Of a DNA stretch of 64,000 nucleotides, positions 54,920-64,000 are shown one piece after another. The DNA lies in NCBI GenBank assembly GCA_951394045.1, contig OX595985.1:2046001-2110000 (forward strand), written 5' to 3'. Origin of the DNA: Nitzschia sp. DOCU1. Taxonomy: Eukaryota; Bacillariophyta; Bacillariophyceae; Bacillariales; Bacillariaceae. The first letter of the stretch is position 1, and each line of letters starts with the position of its first letter. The translations under genes were made by a program, and so were the position numbers. Under the pieces are notes generated by a model. The model was not told the origin of the DNA and searched no databases. It saw only the letters and a list, made by a program, of their open reading frames with translations.

Positions 54920-56347
54920 TACTATCTACAGCTTGCTCAACCTGAATACGATGTTCAGGGAAGCAATATCTACACAGGGTTGCTCCAGGGTGCATCTGCA
55001 ATCACCCCAACCCTTGGTGAACGCCTACAATGCTTCCTCCGGGCATAACGACCCCAGTTTTGACAAGCTGCGCGCCTCGAAATGTGCATTTTTTTGGGAT
55101 GTTGGTCGGCGCCTTGAGCAGGATTTACACTTCTGTTGACCATCTTTCGCATCTTTCTCTTCATTCAAATATTGATTGGTGATCATGTCTCCAACTGGTT
55201 GCATCGAATTCAAGTGTTTCAATTGGATTGCAAAGGATATGGACTGCATTCTTAACCATGATGCACATTTTGGTGCTGGCACTGCGGCATGTGAAAGCGT
55301 GGAATGGCCACCAGTCAGCCGCCAAATCCTCTGAATGTTGATTGATTGTTGTGTAGTATAATGCAAATAAAACAGCCTCAAGTCTTGATCTAGAAACTAG
55401 CCCTTCTAACCAGTAGGGGGCACCATGCAATCTAGAAATCCAGTGGCAAAAGCACGTGGCCTTTGTCCTTAGATTGTAGATATAAAAGCTACAATCCAAT
55501 TCAACACCAGCCCCCATCACATGAAACGCCTTCCCTCATTGATTTTGTTTGTTGGCCAAGGGCGATATAATGTTTTTGACACCATATCTCATGAAGAACA
55601 GCTCAAAAAGGTGGATTGTTGTTTAAAATTCTTGCCACTGAGCGAGGTGGAGCTCAACATTTTGGGGTCCACTGCCCTTTCTAATGCAAATAATACCATG
55701 CCCGAGCTCCCAGCTACTTCCATGACTGTCCCTGATGGTTGTGGGACAGTTTCAGGGGGGTGAACCATGGGGACAGTAGTTGACAGCCGCCAAGTTCATC
55801 AGGGGGGCCCGAGTGTCCTTGGCTGAAACGCTGCCAGCATTCTTTCTGCAGCCTTTCTTCCTCCACTGAAGTCCAGTGTTGCTCTTGGCAACCAATAGGG
55901 TCGAAAAGAGCCATCAATGGGGCCCTTGTTTTCAATTACCACCAACTTTCCAGCAGAAACAGCGATGTTGGGGAACGCATTGCCATTTGGCACTTTCCTT
56001 GGCTTTTCCACCCATCAAACGCAAGCCAAACAAGCCAGACAACTTCCAAACCCCATCTGGTTGATTGTTACCGCACCCTGATGTCGCCAGATGGGTGGAG
56101 CATCCGTGAAAAGGGTAGAAACGATGGCCCCAATGCCCATGGTCTTCTTCGGATGGAGCCAATTTTTAATGATGCGCGCAAAATTTTTCCACTTCTGGTT
56201 CACAAAAAGCTATCTGCGCGGCTTTCCCTCTACACGAATGCGGCCTTTTTATGCCGAATCCAACCCAATACAAATGTGATTCAGATATTAATTAATGGAG
56301 AAAATTATTGAAACTCAACGGCTGTAGAGGTATGTAAGTAGTAAAGC

Positions 56348-56384
56348 GAGACCGAATTCGGTCTCTGAGACCGAATTCAGTCTC
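56348..56384. repeat. Tandem GAGACCGAATTC palindromes (second pair)
   Basis: GAGACCGAATTCGGTCTC (56348-56365) is followed at once by a near copy with one mismatch, GAGACCGAATTCAGTCTC (56367-56384). Confidence 0.8.
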
Positions 56385-56411
56385 GTGGGTAAATATCCGA
56401 TTTTTCATTTC

Positions 56412-56437
56412 CCCATCCGTCAGTGTGGCAAGTTACC
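56412..56437 (-). repeat. Right terminal inverted repeat of the nested element
   Basis: Read on the minus strand it starts GGTAACTTGCCACACTGACG, matching the left end. Confidence 0.8.
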
Positions 56438-56821
56438 CAAAGAGTGAGCATTTAAATCCTCTCGTATCGACCATCTGTCGAGAGTCGTGTCTGTGGGGAC
56501 TATAGCGCTAATGCGCCACCTGTTAGCATTGGTTCTTCTCCCCTTGTACACGTGATTTCTCCCTGTTCTTCATCTTTGATCTCTGCCCCGGATTGTTCTC
56601 CTTTTGATCGCGATGCGCCAGCAAGAGGTCCTTATTATGTAGTTATTCTTATGACACCTCCTTGACATGCGCCACCAATGTCAGTCATGTGCTTATGTGT
56701 ATGTCTGCTCATGTCACGTCGTGTCAGTCCTTTAGTGTTCATCTGTCTGTTTGTGTGTTCCGTGTATTCCATGTAATCATATGTATGAATCCTTAGAGTC
56801 GGATATCAACATACTTCAACA

Positions 56822-56840
56822 CCCTTCCTGTTGATTTCCC
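56822..56840 (-). other. Polypurine tract of the copia element
   Basis: On the minus strand AGGAAGGG directly precedes the 3' LTR start TGTTGAAG, the usual position of the plus-strand primer. Confidence 0.6.
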
Positions 56841-56872
56841 GACGTCCATAATTCCTCGGTCTTCCGTCGAAC

Positions 56873-59800
56873 TTATGTCTCGACTCTCTTTATGTACTTC
56901 TCTTTGTGATCATCGTAGATTTGCGAGCTTACGTTCTTCGTGAACCAATCACTGAGATTCTCCGCAGTCTTCACGAAAATTATCTTGATAAATCCATCTT
57001 CAATGAATTCCGTTACGTATCGCGTTCGCAAGTCTAGATGCTTCGCTCGTGACGTTGTAGTCACATTCTCCGCCATGAATATCGCTCCGATATTATCAAC
57101 TCGGCATATGATGGGCAGTTTTACCTTTACTCCCATCGTTATCAGTAGCTGTGCGATGAACTTGATTTCCTTCGCCGCTTCTGATAGTGCAACGATTTCA
57201 GCTTCGCTGCTGCTTAACGCGACGCTTCTTTGTGCTTTGGACTTCCAGCTGATTGGTACGCCCAGTAAGAATATCGCGAATCCAGAAACACTGATCCGCG
57301 TCTGTTTGTCTCCGGCCCAATCGCTATCAGAGAATGCTACAATGTCCCATTCCTGATTTGTCCTGCCGAACTTCGGCTCAATTCTCAGTCCATAGTCTTC
57401 TGTATCCAACACAAATTTTATTGCCCTTTTCATTTCGTTAAACGCCGCTCGCGTCGGGCAATCGAGAACTTTTGAAAGCTCTCGCACCACATTTGCGATG
57501 TCTGGTCTCGAATGTTTCACAAGATACAGCAATGTGCCAACTCCACTTCGATAGACTCTGTGTTCGTCTGGAGTAACGCTTGGCAACTTATCATCTGGTC
57601 TCACTATCCCTTGTCCTGGAGTTCCTGGCGTTTTGTAGTGCGTCATCGTCTTGACGAGTTCTCCAAACTTGGCTTTCATTGATTTGATCAAATGAGGCTG
57701 TCGCAATGTCGCTTTTGTTTTATCGTCGTTGAAGACGATGTTGCAGCTCAAATAATCGGTCATATCCGTCTCGATCTTTAAAGTAAAGCCTTGTTTCTTT
57801 AGTCCCACAATCGTACTTTCGATCGCCTTTTTCGTTCCGCAGCAATAGCAATCATCCACATAAAGCGCGATGTAGATCATGCCATCGTCGTCGTTTCTCG
57901 TCAATAGACAAGGATCTGCATATCCTTGTTTAAATCCAATTGCTTTCAGTTTTGCACTTAACTTTTTAAAGAACTCCCTCGCAGATTGAATGAGTCCATA
58001 GATTGTCTGATTCAACTTGCAACACAAGCTGTTTTCTTGTCTCACATGAGCGCCATTGTTGATTAATCCTTCGGGCGCATCCATGTAGATATCTTCGGCT
58101 AGATCGCCGTGAAGAAATGCAGTTTCGACATCAATGATCACGTTGTTCAATTTGTAGATCATCGACAGTAGAATCATGATTCGAAATGTGATGTCGTTTA
58201 CTACTGGAGCGTAGCTTTCGGTAAAGTCGACTCCTGGGATTTGGCTGTATCCGCACGCCACCAATCTGGCGCGGAACACGCCATTTCGTTTGACCTTAAA
58301 TACCCACTTCGATTTAACGCAACGCCGATCTCGCGGGATTTGCGTGCGCGGAATCAAAGTCCACACATTTCGATTTTTCATATCGTTCAACTCTTTATTG
58401 ATAGCATCTCTCCATTTCTCTCTTTGCTTTGGGTCCTCATGGTCCCAAGCATCTTTAAACTTTGTAGGTTCATCGTACTCTACTTCTTCTTCTTGTGCAA
58501 AGCAGTGGTCGATTAATAGATGTGCGGCGTCCATCTCTGTTGTTGCTTCGTTTTCGATCGTCTCGTTTTCGTCTTCTTTTGTTTCATCATTGTCATCTTG
58601 CGGCGTTTCGTTTTGAGTCGCCGCTGTTTCGTTTTGAGACGTCACTGTTTCGTTTTGAAAATCCGCCGCATCATTTTCCCTTCCTAATCGATCATCTGCT
58701 GTCGACTCTTCGGTATCACCGGCGCCTGGATTGGGGTTGAAGAAAGTTTGGAGGCGTCGCATCTCGCGCTCTTGTCGTGTCATGCGGGCGGGCCGTTCCT
58801 GTTGAGTAGCTTGGTCAGGCTCCTCCCTTCCGGCTTCGGAGTCTGGGGGTTGCGGCGTGTCCGTATCTCCATTCCCTTCCGGCTCGTCAGGCTCTGCTGA
58901 CCTGATAAGTTCGTTTGTGATTCTCGTTTCTTCGGCGAGGGGAACAACTTCCTCATCGTCAACGTCGATAACCACAACTTTTGGTCTTGGATTCGTACCT
59001 TTATATTCGCCATACGTCTGGTTTAACCATAGGATATCTCTGGACTGTAGCAGTCCATTAGTCTCCAAGTCGACAAGTCGATAGACATCGTCGGCATGGT
59101 TTTTCGTGTATCCCACAAACATAGCTGTTCGACCGCGCTTATCCATTTTTCCGCGCATTTTCTTGTCATGATAGTATGAGACGACCGCCATCTCGCCGAA
59201 TGTTCTTAAATGGCGCGCGTAGATAGGGTCTCTCTCGTATAGCTGCCGATGCGATGAAATCGGCTTATTTTCCGATACAAGGATGTTCTCAGTATCCTGA
59301 TGATAGTTGGCACATTCTGTCCATGTGCCGATCCGAAATGGGTCGTCCTTAGGTATCCCTGCATGATAATAGGATGCTCTGATACGGCCATAGAGGGTGG
59401 CGAACTTTCGTTCAACACGGCCATTCCTCTGTGGGGTACCAGCTCCCGTGTATTCGAAAATAACGCCGGGGAACTCATCTCGGCACTTATCTTCGAAGCT
59501 CTTGTTCTCGCCACTGTTATCGCACCGTATGTACTTGACTGTGTGCTCAGTTCGCGCCTTAACTTCCTTTAGCAGGCGCACCAGCGTGCCTGCCGTCTCA
59601 CTTTTCTGCCTAAGAAAGAACGACCATCCGTAGTCAGTGGCGTCATCAAGCGCCATCAACCAATATTTTGTATGCAAAAAACTCTCACCTTTCACAGACG
59701 AGATATCGATGAATAGGCGTTCGCATGGTATTTTACTTCTTTCACTTAGCAGTTTTGAGACTGCGCGTTGTTTCGCTTTAGCTTCGGCGCAGTACACGCA

Positions 59801-62506
59801 TTGCGTTGGCTGTCCCGTCAACTTCCATCCATAAAAGTTAACTGTCTTTTTAATTACGTCTGTACCTACATGTCCAAGCTTGGTGTGCGCTTCATCATAC
59901 CCAATGTTTGCGCCAAGCTCCATCGTAGGCATTGCAAGGTTCTGGCCCACAGGGACCAGTTCAACTCCGCAAACAAAGCTGTTTCCACTCTTGAAAACTC
60001 TGTCGAACGTGAGTCGAAAGTCGTCTTTTTCAATATATATTGAGGTTCCTTCGTTACCCAATTTGAAACCTCTTTTCAATGTAGCTGGTATCGATATTAG
60101 GTTTGCCACGAGATCTGGCACAACCTTAACGTCCTTAAGTAAAAACTCCACTGGTTCTCCGTCTTGTCCCGTCATTCGAACGCGCTTATCGCCTACTCTT
60201 AGCGATTTCATGATCACGCCTGATCGACCCGTCTTAATCTCCGAGTAGGCCGACCGTACGTTCTCTAGACCGTCGTCACTATTCGAGAAGTGTGAGGTCG
60301 CTGCAGTATCTGCAAGCCACACATTCTGGCGAAAGGACTTACTTTTCTCGAGATCAAGCAGAACGACGTTGTCGGCTGCCTCGGAAATGTAGTCTTCGAG
60401 AGAATCAAGCGTATGGGCTGCCCATTTGAGCCCCGCTTGAATCATCGCGTTAATTTCGAGCTTGGAGAATCCTCGTTCGCCGTGAGCTTCCAAACGCGCG
60501 TTGAGGCCCGCGGTGTCCCACAAAAGGTCCTTCACATCGTATACATCGATTTTCCGAATGGCGTTTTTGATTTCGCTCACCCAACGATGTTTGTTGCTGT
60601 CGGTAACATGCTTGGAGGCTTCGTAGAGTAGTCTCTCCATGATTTCTTGCTCCGCCATGTACCCTTTAATGGCTGTGAATCGGACGTGTTGGGACAATCT
60701 CTTGTCCGGATCAAGCTGCTTATAAAGCAGCCAACTTTTATTCTTTTCGTCCCACCTTTTAATGATGAACGATCCGTTGGCCTCTTTCGTCACGCGTAGC
60801 GAGTCGATGAACATCTGCTCGGTCTCAGAATGATCAGAGCTGCTCACAGTAGGTGTGTGATAGTTAGCAGTCGTCATTCCAAGTGGATGTTTGTCGCGTG
60901 TCGCGATCGTTTTATCGAACTCAACAATCGTCATCGACTCTTCGTCGTTCGGGTAGATGACGATTTCCATGTTTTCGATCTTTCGATCGTCGGCATTCGC
61001 TTTCGACTTCATCTTTTCTTCAACCATCTTATCGATCTTTTTAATATCTTCCGTTTTCACCGACGAGATGTCGTCGACATCGATCGAAGTTTGTTCAAGA
61101 TCATCAATTTTAAATTTAAAACTATCGACGCTCATAGCTTCGATGCTAGCGTAGGCATCGTCTCGATCGTCCATAGCGTTGTCTTCGTCTCTTTCTTCCG
61201 TTCTCGCTCTCTTAGCGAACTCTTCGACAACACCTTCGACAATTTCATGCTTCGTAGCCGCGATTTTCCTATCGTCGTCATCATTTATCGTCGCGACGGA
61301 ATCAAATAAATGCTCGTCGTCGGAGATCTCGCTTGTGCCGTCGTTTATGAGTCCGATGCCGTCGTGCATCCCTTGGGCATAGGCGCGTAGAAGTCGCCTG
61401 TCACCCAACTCTCTCTCTGAAACTCGATTGGTTGGCATCGTAGCCACCGAATTTTCCTCTCCATAGAGGATGAAATCTTCAAATGTTGCGTTCGCTTGAC
61501 CGCTCTCAAGCATTTGCAAAGCTCTTTCGTTTCCATTGAAACTCATCGTATTTTGTTCGTTTAATCGTTTTGGGCAATTTGGTTTTATGTGACCGATTTG
61601 GTTACAGTAGAAGCACCTAACTTCCTTACCGTTTGCCCTCCCGTTCTCATGCGGTTTCTCGTTTTGTTTCTTGGACCGGCAATCCGCGCCTTTGTGTCCG
61701 TGCTTTCCGCAGTGGTAGCACTTCCCTTTAAACATAGCGCCTGCGAACTTCTTCTGATTGTTCTTCATCCCAGTAGTAAACAGAACCGTGTCCTGTTGAC
61801 CTTCATGAGGTCGTCTACTATCGGAATACTTACCTCCGCCATTGCGCTCGTATTTCAATTTCAGCTTTTCTTCGAGCTCGTCGATTTCCAGTGGGTCGTT
61901 CGGATCGCCCACTCGATCTTCGAGTGCTTCGATCACACTGCTATATAAAGGAGGCAGCGAATTCAGTATCCTGTTAATTAAGCGTGTGTCTGATATATGC
62001 TCTGCACCCGATTCGTGTATACGAATTCTGAGCTCTTCCATGTACGTTATGTAGTCCTCCGGATCTGTCCGCGGAGAACAGGTAGCCGCATAAAACGACT
62101 CCTCCAGTTTGGACTGCGTGGGAACTGAGTGGCTTTCGTATTTTAGCTTTAGCCTTCTCCACGCGTCGCTCGCGTTTCCTGACTCATATCCTGGTAGCTT
62201 GCTTCGTTTCAAGTTCTTCAGCGCCAATCTGCCGGCGCGTGTACTTCCATCCATAGAGAGCGTTAAGTCATTAAAGACTTTCTTGTTCTTCTTCCGGAGC
62301 TCGATTCGCTCCTTCTCCGCTGGCACATTCTCGTCCAGCACCTCTCGATCTAACGGGATTTGTTCCCATGGTGTCTCGAGTGCCTCCAGCATGTCTTTTG
62401 CCGCAGCTCGAGCTTCGTACTGTTGTTTCCATATTTGCCAGTCCTTCTTAAGCCCTGAAAACTTAAGGACTCTGATCGATTGTTCTTGCACCACCGTTTC
62501 TGTCAT
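56873..62506 (-). CDS. Copia gag-pol polyprotein, intact
   Basis: One 1877-residue frame. Order: gag with two CCHC knuckles (CYHCGKHGHKGADC near 261, CFYCNQIGHIKPNC near 296); a very acidic region of about 400 residues; protease WLADTAATSHFS near 728; integrase zinc site starting HTKLGHVG near 871 (HHCC) with catalytic residues in FIDISSVKG, IRCDNSGE and TPQRNGRVER; reverse transcriptase with WVFKVKRNGVFRARLVACGY and catalytic YVDDCYCC near 1547; RNase H with DSDWAGDKQTR near 1725 and ALSSSEAEIVALSEA. All catalytic motifs are present. Copia polyproteins are usually 1300-1500 residues; the acidic linker explains most of the excess. Gag and pol share one frame, so no frameshift is needed. Confidence 0.95.
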   Translation of the reverse strand: MTETVVQEQSIRVLKFSGLKKDWQIWKQQYEARAAAKDMLEALETPWEQIPLDREVLDENVPAEKERIELRKKNKKVFNDLTLSMDGSTRAGRLALKNLKRSKLPGYESGNASDAWRRLKLKYESHSVPTQSKLEESFYAATCSPRTDPEDYITYMEELRIRIHESGAEHISDTRLINRILNSLPPLYSSVIEALEDRVGDPNDPLEIDELEEKLKLKYERNGGGKYSDSRRPHEGQQDTVLFTTGMKNNQKKFAGAMFKGKCYHCGKHGHKGADCRSKKQNEKPHENGRANGKEVRCFYCNQIGHIKPNCPKRLNEQNTMSFNGNERALQMLESGQANATFEDFILYGEENSVATMPTNRVSERELGDRRLLRAYAQGMHDGIGLINDGTSEISDDEHLFDSVATINDDDDRKIAATKHEIVEGVVEEFAKRARTEERDEDNAMDDRDDAYASIEAMSVDSFKFKIDDLEQTSIDVDDISSVKTEDIKKIDKMVEEKMKSKANADDRKIENMEIVIYPNDEESMTIVEFDKTIATRDKHPLGMTTANYHTPTVSSSDHSETEQMFIDSLRVTKEANGSFIIKRWDEKNKSWLLYKQLDPDKRLSQHVRFTAIKGYMAEQEIMERLLYEASKHVTDSNKHRWVSEIKNAIRKIDVYDVKDLLWDTAGLNARLEAHGERGFSKLEINAMIQAGLKWAAHTLDSLEDYISEAADNVVLLDLEKSKSFRQNVWLADTAATSHFSNSDDGLENVRSAYSEIKTGRSGVIMKSLRVGDKRVRMTGQDGEPVEFLLKDVKVVPDLVANLISIPATLKRGFKLGNEGTSIYIEKDDFRLTFDRVFKSGNSFVCGVELVPVGQNLAMPTMELGANIGYDEAHTKLGHVGTDVIKKTVNFYGWKLTGQPTQCVYCAEAKAKQRAVSKLLSERSKIPCERLFIDISSVKGESFLHTKYWLMALDDATDYGWSFFLRQKSETAGTLVRLLKEVKARTEHTVKYIRCDNSGENKSFEDKCRDEFPGVIFEYTGAGTPQRNGRVERKFATLYGRIRASYYHAGIPKDDPFRIGTWTECANYHQDTENILVSENKPISSHRQLYERDPIYARHLRTFGEMAVVSYYHDKKMRGKMDKRGRTAMFVGYTKNHADDVYRLVDLETNGLLQSRDILWLNQTYGEYKGTNPRPKVVVIDVDDEEVVPLAEETRITNELIRSAEPDEPEGNGDTDTPQPPDSEAGREEPDQATQQERPARMTRQEREMRRLQTFFNPNPGAGDTEESTADDRLGRENDAADFQNETVTSQNETAATQNETPQDDNDETKEDENETIENEATTEMDAAHLLIDHCFAQEEEVEYDEPTKFKDAWDHEDPKQREKWRDAINKELNDMKNRNVWTLIPRTQIPRDRRCVKSKWVFKVKRNGVFRARLVACGYSQIPGVDFTESYAPVVNDITFRIMILLSMIYKLNNVIIDVETAFLHGDLAEDIYMDAPEGLINNGAHVRQENSLCCKLNQTIYGLIQSAREFFKKLSAKLKAIGFKQGYADPCLLTRNDDDGMIYIALYVDDCYCCGTKKAIESTIVGLKKQGFTLKIETDMTDYLSCNIVFNDDKTKATLRQPHLIKSMKAKFGELVKTMTHYKTPGTPGQGIVRPDDKLPSVTPDEHRVYRSGVGTLLYLVKHSRPDIANVVRELSKVLDCPTRAAFNEMKRAIKFVLDTEDYGLRIEPKFGRTNQEWDIVAFSDSDWAGDKQTRISVSGFAIFLLGVPISWKSKAQRSVALSSSEAEIVALSEAAKEIKFIAQLLITMGVKVKLPIICRVDNIGAIFMAENVTTTSRAKHLDLRTRYVTEFIEDGFIKIIFVKTAENLSDWFTKNVSSQIYDDHKEKYIKRVET

Positions 62507-62632
62507 GGTCGCGATTTTTCCTGTAATTATAGCTTTTCGTTAGCTTCACAATCCTGCTCTCTCTTCTTATCTCTTACCCTCTGTCGGTACTTGAATCCTG
62601 GTCCGTGTGCCTAAGTCTTGTACCGATCGGTA
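62507..62632 (-). other. Leader and primer-binding region of the copia element
   Basis: 126 bp between the gag start and the 5' LTR. Adjacent to the LTR is the palindrome TACCGATCGGTA (62621-62632) and, on the minus strand, TACCGATCGGTACAAGACTT rather than the usual TGG that pairs with a tRNA 3' CCA end. An internal tRNA region may prime, as in Drosophila copia (inference). Confidence 0.5.
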
Positions 62633-63085
62633 TGTTACGAAAGGTCACACGTGGTATTTTGAAGTGCGTGTTATTTTAGTGTTTTCGTATCTTGGGTCTA
62701 CCAAAGAGTGAGCATTTAAATCCTCTCGTATCGACCATCTGTCGAGAGTCGTGTCTGTGGGGACTATAGCGCTAATGCGCCACCTGTTAGCATTGGTTCT
62801 TCTCCCCTTGTACACGTGATTTCTCCCTGTTCTTCATCTTTGATCTCTGCCCCGGATTGTTCTCCTTTTGATCGCGATGCGCCAGCAAGAGGTCCTTATT
62901 ATGTAGTTATTCTTATGACACCTCCTTGACATGCGCCACCAATGTCAGTCATGTGCTTATGTGTATGTCTGCTCATGTCACGTCGTGTCAGTCCTTTAGT
63001 GTTCATCTGTCTGTTTGTGTGTTCCGTGTATTCCATGTAATCATATGTATGAATCCTTAGAGTCGGATATCAACATACTTCAACA
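62633..63085 (-). repeat. Right LTR (5' LTR of the element)
   Basis: 453 bp, TG...CA ends (TGTTACGAAAGG...CTTCAACA on the plus strand). No mismatch to the left LTR was seen in either part. Confidence 0.93.
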
Positions 63086-63091
63086 CCCGCC
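63086..63091. repeat. Target-site duplication of the copia element, right copy
   Basis: CCCGCC immediately after the right LTR, matching 53707-53712. Confidence 0.8.
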
Positions 63092-63364
63092 AATACATTT
63101 TGGCGCGCGTGAGTGCGCGAGCGACTCAAATGACAAATTATGACGTCACCAGGACGTCACGAAACGAAGTCTTCTCCCGATATTGACGATACCGCCCACA
63201 AAACGATGACCAGATCTTTCTTCCTCCACGACGATGAGCCCCTCTCGAATTTCCCCTCCCACGCCCATTGTTTGCGAATATCGATTCGACCTTGACCCCC
63301 CGAAGAAATCATATCGAATCTTTGTGCTGGCCCCATTGTACTGCAAAGAAGCATAGAAAGGAAA

Positions 63365-64000
63365 ATGAAGAGTGGGAAAGCAGAAGACGATTCAGCACAA
63401 GACCTGAAAAACGACAAAGATCCCTCCGCTATCGGTCCCCAGCATGCTCGTGGCAATAGCTGGAGCGGTAGTTTCTCCGAGATTGATAGTCGTGGAGATG
63501 CTGCTGCTGCAAAACATCACCAACAAGGGGTCAATAACCCCCCCACGGCTACTCGGCGTCGATCCTTGGATCAAGAGCGCAAAAAGCAACAAGGATCCAG
63601 TCGAACAAAGTCCCGAACCAGCGTACCGCCACTTTACAATATCAAGAGCCCCACCCATAAGACTCACAAACGTCTGGCGTCGATTGACGAAAAAGGAGGA
63701 GGAGACAATCCTGATATTGTGGCTCATTTTCGAAATCTTTCGGACGAATTATCGGCCTTGTCGATAGAGTCAAGTCGGGGTAGTGGCAGCAGTCCATCGG
63801 ATACCAGTCTTTGGAGTATGAGTCAACAAGAACGAATGGCAAAGTTTGAACAAGAACAACAAGAACAGTTTGCACATACCAAAGAAAATCTGGAAAAGAA
63901 ACTATTGGTGACATTAGCACAAGGAGAAAAAGTCATGACGGAGAGAGAAAAACATGAATTTATTTCAGATTACATGGTCGAGCTGGAACGAGAACGAGAA
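63365..64000 (+). CDS. Hypothetical coiled-coil protein, N-terminal part (runs off window)
   Basis: An open frame starts at ATG 63365 (MKSGKAEDDSAQDLKNDKD) and is still open at 64000, 212 codons. The first 150 residues are polar and Ser/Arg-rich (RGSGSSPSDTSLWSMSQ). The last 60 are Glu/Lys-rich heptad-like sequence (FEQEQQEQFAHTKENLEKK) typical of a coiled coil. No TM or targeting peptide. Family not recognised. Its upstream region is bounded on the left by the copia element. Confidence 0.7.
   Translation, partial: MKSGKAEDDSAQDLKNDKDPSAIGPQHARGNSWSGSFSEIDSRGDAAAAKHHQQGVNNPPTATRRRSLDQERKKQQGSSRTKSRTSVPPLYNIKSPTHKTHKRLASIDEKGGGDNPDIVAHFRNLSDELSALSIESSRGSGSSPSDTSLWSMSQQERMAKFEQEQQEQFAHTKENLEKKLLVTLAQGEKVMTEREKHEFISDYMVELERERE

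Larger units (their letters stand above)
53791..56437. mobile_element. Nested TIR DNA element (MULE-like), probably non-autonomous
   Basis: Bounded by 9-bp duplications CAAAGAGTG (53782-53790 and 56438-56446). Terminal inverted repeats begin GG(C/T)AA(A/C)TT and share a perfect 15-bp core CCACACTGACGGATG. A 9-bp duplication and GG ends suggest a Mutator-like element, but the superfamily is inferred. Inside are a hairpin, a degenerate tandem array, a 32-bp tandem repeat and four GAGACCGAATTC palindromes. Minus-strand frames between about 54970 and 56203 (up to 119 codons, including a Cys-rich KCKSCSRRRPTSQKN) are broken into several phases and no DDE transposase could be recognised; transposition would need a source elsewhere. 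Confidence 0.8.
53713..56821 (-). repeat. Left LTR (3' LTR of the element), split by insertion
   Basis: Two parts: 53713-53790 (78 bp) and 56447-56821 (375 bp). The sum, 453 bp, equals the right LTR exactly once the nested element and one CAAAGAGTG copy are removed. Confidence 0.92.
53707..63091 (-). mobile_element. Ty1/copia LTR retrotransposon with nested insertion
   Basis: Two 453-bp LTRs (TGTTACG...TTCAACA on the plus strand) flank one gag-pol frame on the minus strand and are bounded by a CCCGCC target duplication (53707-53712 and 63086-63091). The left LTR is interrupted by a 2647-bp TIR element. Without it and its 9-bp duplication, the retrotransposon is 6717 bp. Both LTRs look identical by eye and the coding frame is unbroken, so insertion was recent and the element may still be active. 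Gene order (integrase before reverse transcriptase) places it in the Copia/Pseudoviridae lineage; diatom genomes carry many such CoDi elements. Confidence 0.93.

Noticed and set aside
54970..56203. Transposase gene on the minus strand of the nested element
   Set aside because: Only short frames in changing phases; a Cys-rich KCKSCSRRRPTSQKN is reminiscent of transposase zinc ends, but no DDE catalytic pattern could be found.

Overview
The window is nuclear DNA of a photosynthetic stramenopile, most likely a pennate diatom. Protein genes are broken by short introns (about 60-120 bp, GTAAGT/GTGAGT donors, T-rich CAG/TAG acceptors). Four predicted plastid proteins begin with a signal peptide that ends in a diatom-type cleavage motif with a +1 Phe (two FtsH proteases, a pyridine-nucleotide-disulphide oxidoreductase, a CRTISO-like enzyme). 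The diatom assignment is inference; no species marker is present.

Left part (1-30 kb): two head-to-head 7TM receptor genes with PA-like ectodomains (the left one runs off the window), the cohesin subunit SCC3/STAG, a thylakoid-type FtsH protease, a TPR (kinesin-light-chain-like) protein, a globin, a 2-oxoglutarate/Fe(II) dioxygenase, a large TBC-domain Rab-GAP, the arginine methyltransferase PRMT7 and a plastid FAD disulphide oxidoreductase.

Middle (30-43 kb): two tandem class C (GABA-B-like) receptors built as type II periplasmic-binding-protein domain + EGF-like module + 7TM + long Ser-rich tail. The second copy has an in-frame TAG in exon 1. Next come a leucine-rich-repeat membrane protein and a second FtsH in inverted orientation to the first. 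Five cell-surface receptor-like genes in about 40 kb make this an environmental-sensing neighbourhood.

Right part (43-53.4 kb): housekeeping genes, largely as divergent or convergent pairs: SET/MYND methyltransferase, type II membrane sulfotransferase, small four-TM protein, CIA2/MIP18 Fe-S targeting factor, CRTISO-like carotenoid enzyme, Sfp-type phosphopantetheinyl transferase and TFIIE alpha.

Far right (53.7-63.1 kb): a young Ty1/copia retrotransposon on the minus strand with one intact 1877-residue gag-pol frame, 453-bp LTRs that look identical and a CCCGCC target duplication. Its left LTR is interrupted by a 2647-bp terminal-inverted-repeat element with its own 9-bp duplication (CAAAGAGTG) and several internal repeat families. 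Removing the 9-bp duplication and the insert restores exactly 453 bp. Beyond it, a coiled-coil-rich gene starts at 63365 and runs off the right end.

Intron joins were chosen by splice consensus, frame closure and paralogue comparison; all multi-exon models given here keep frame to the stop, except the TAG in the second class C receptor.
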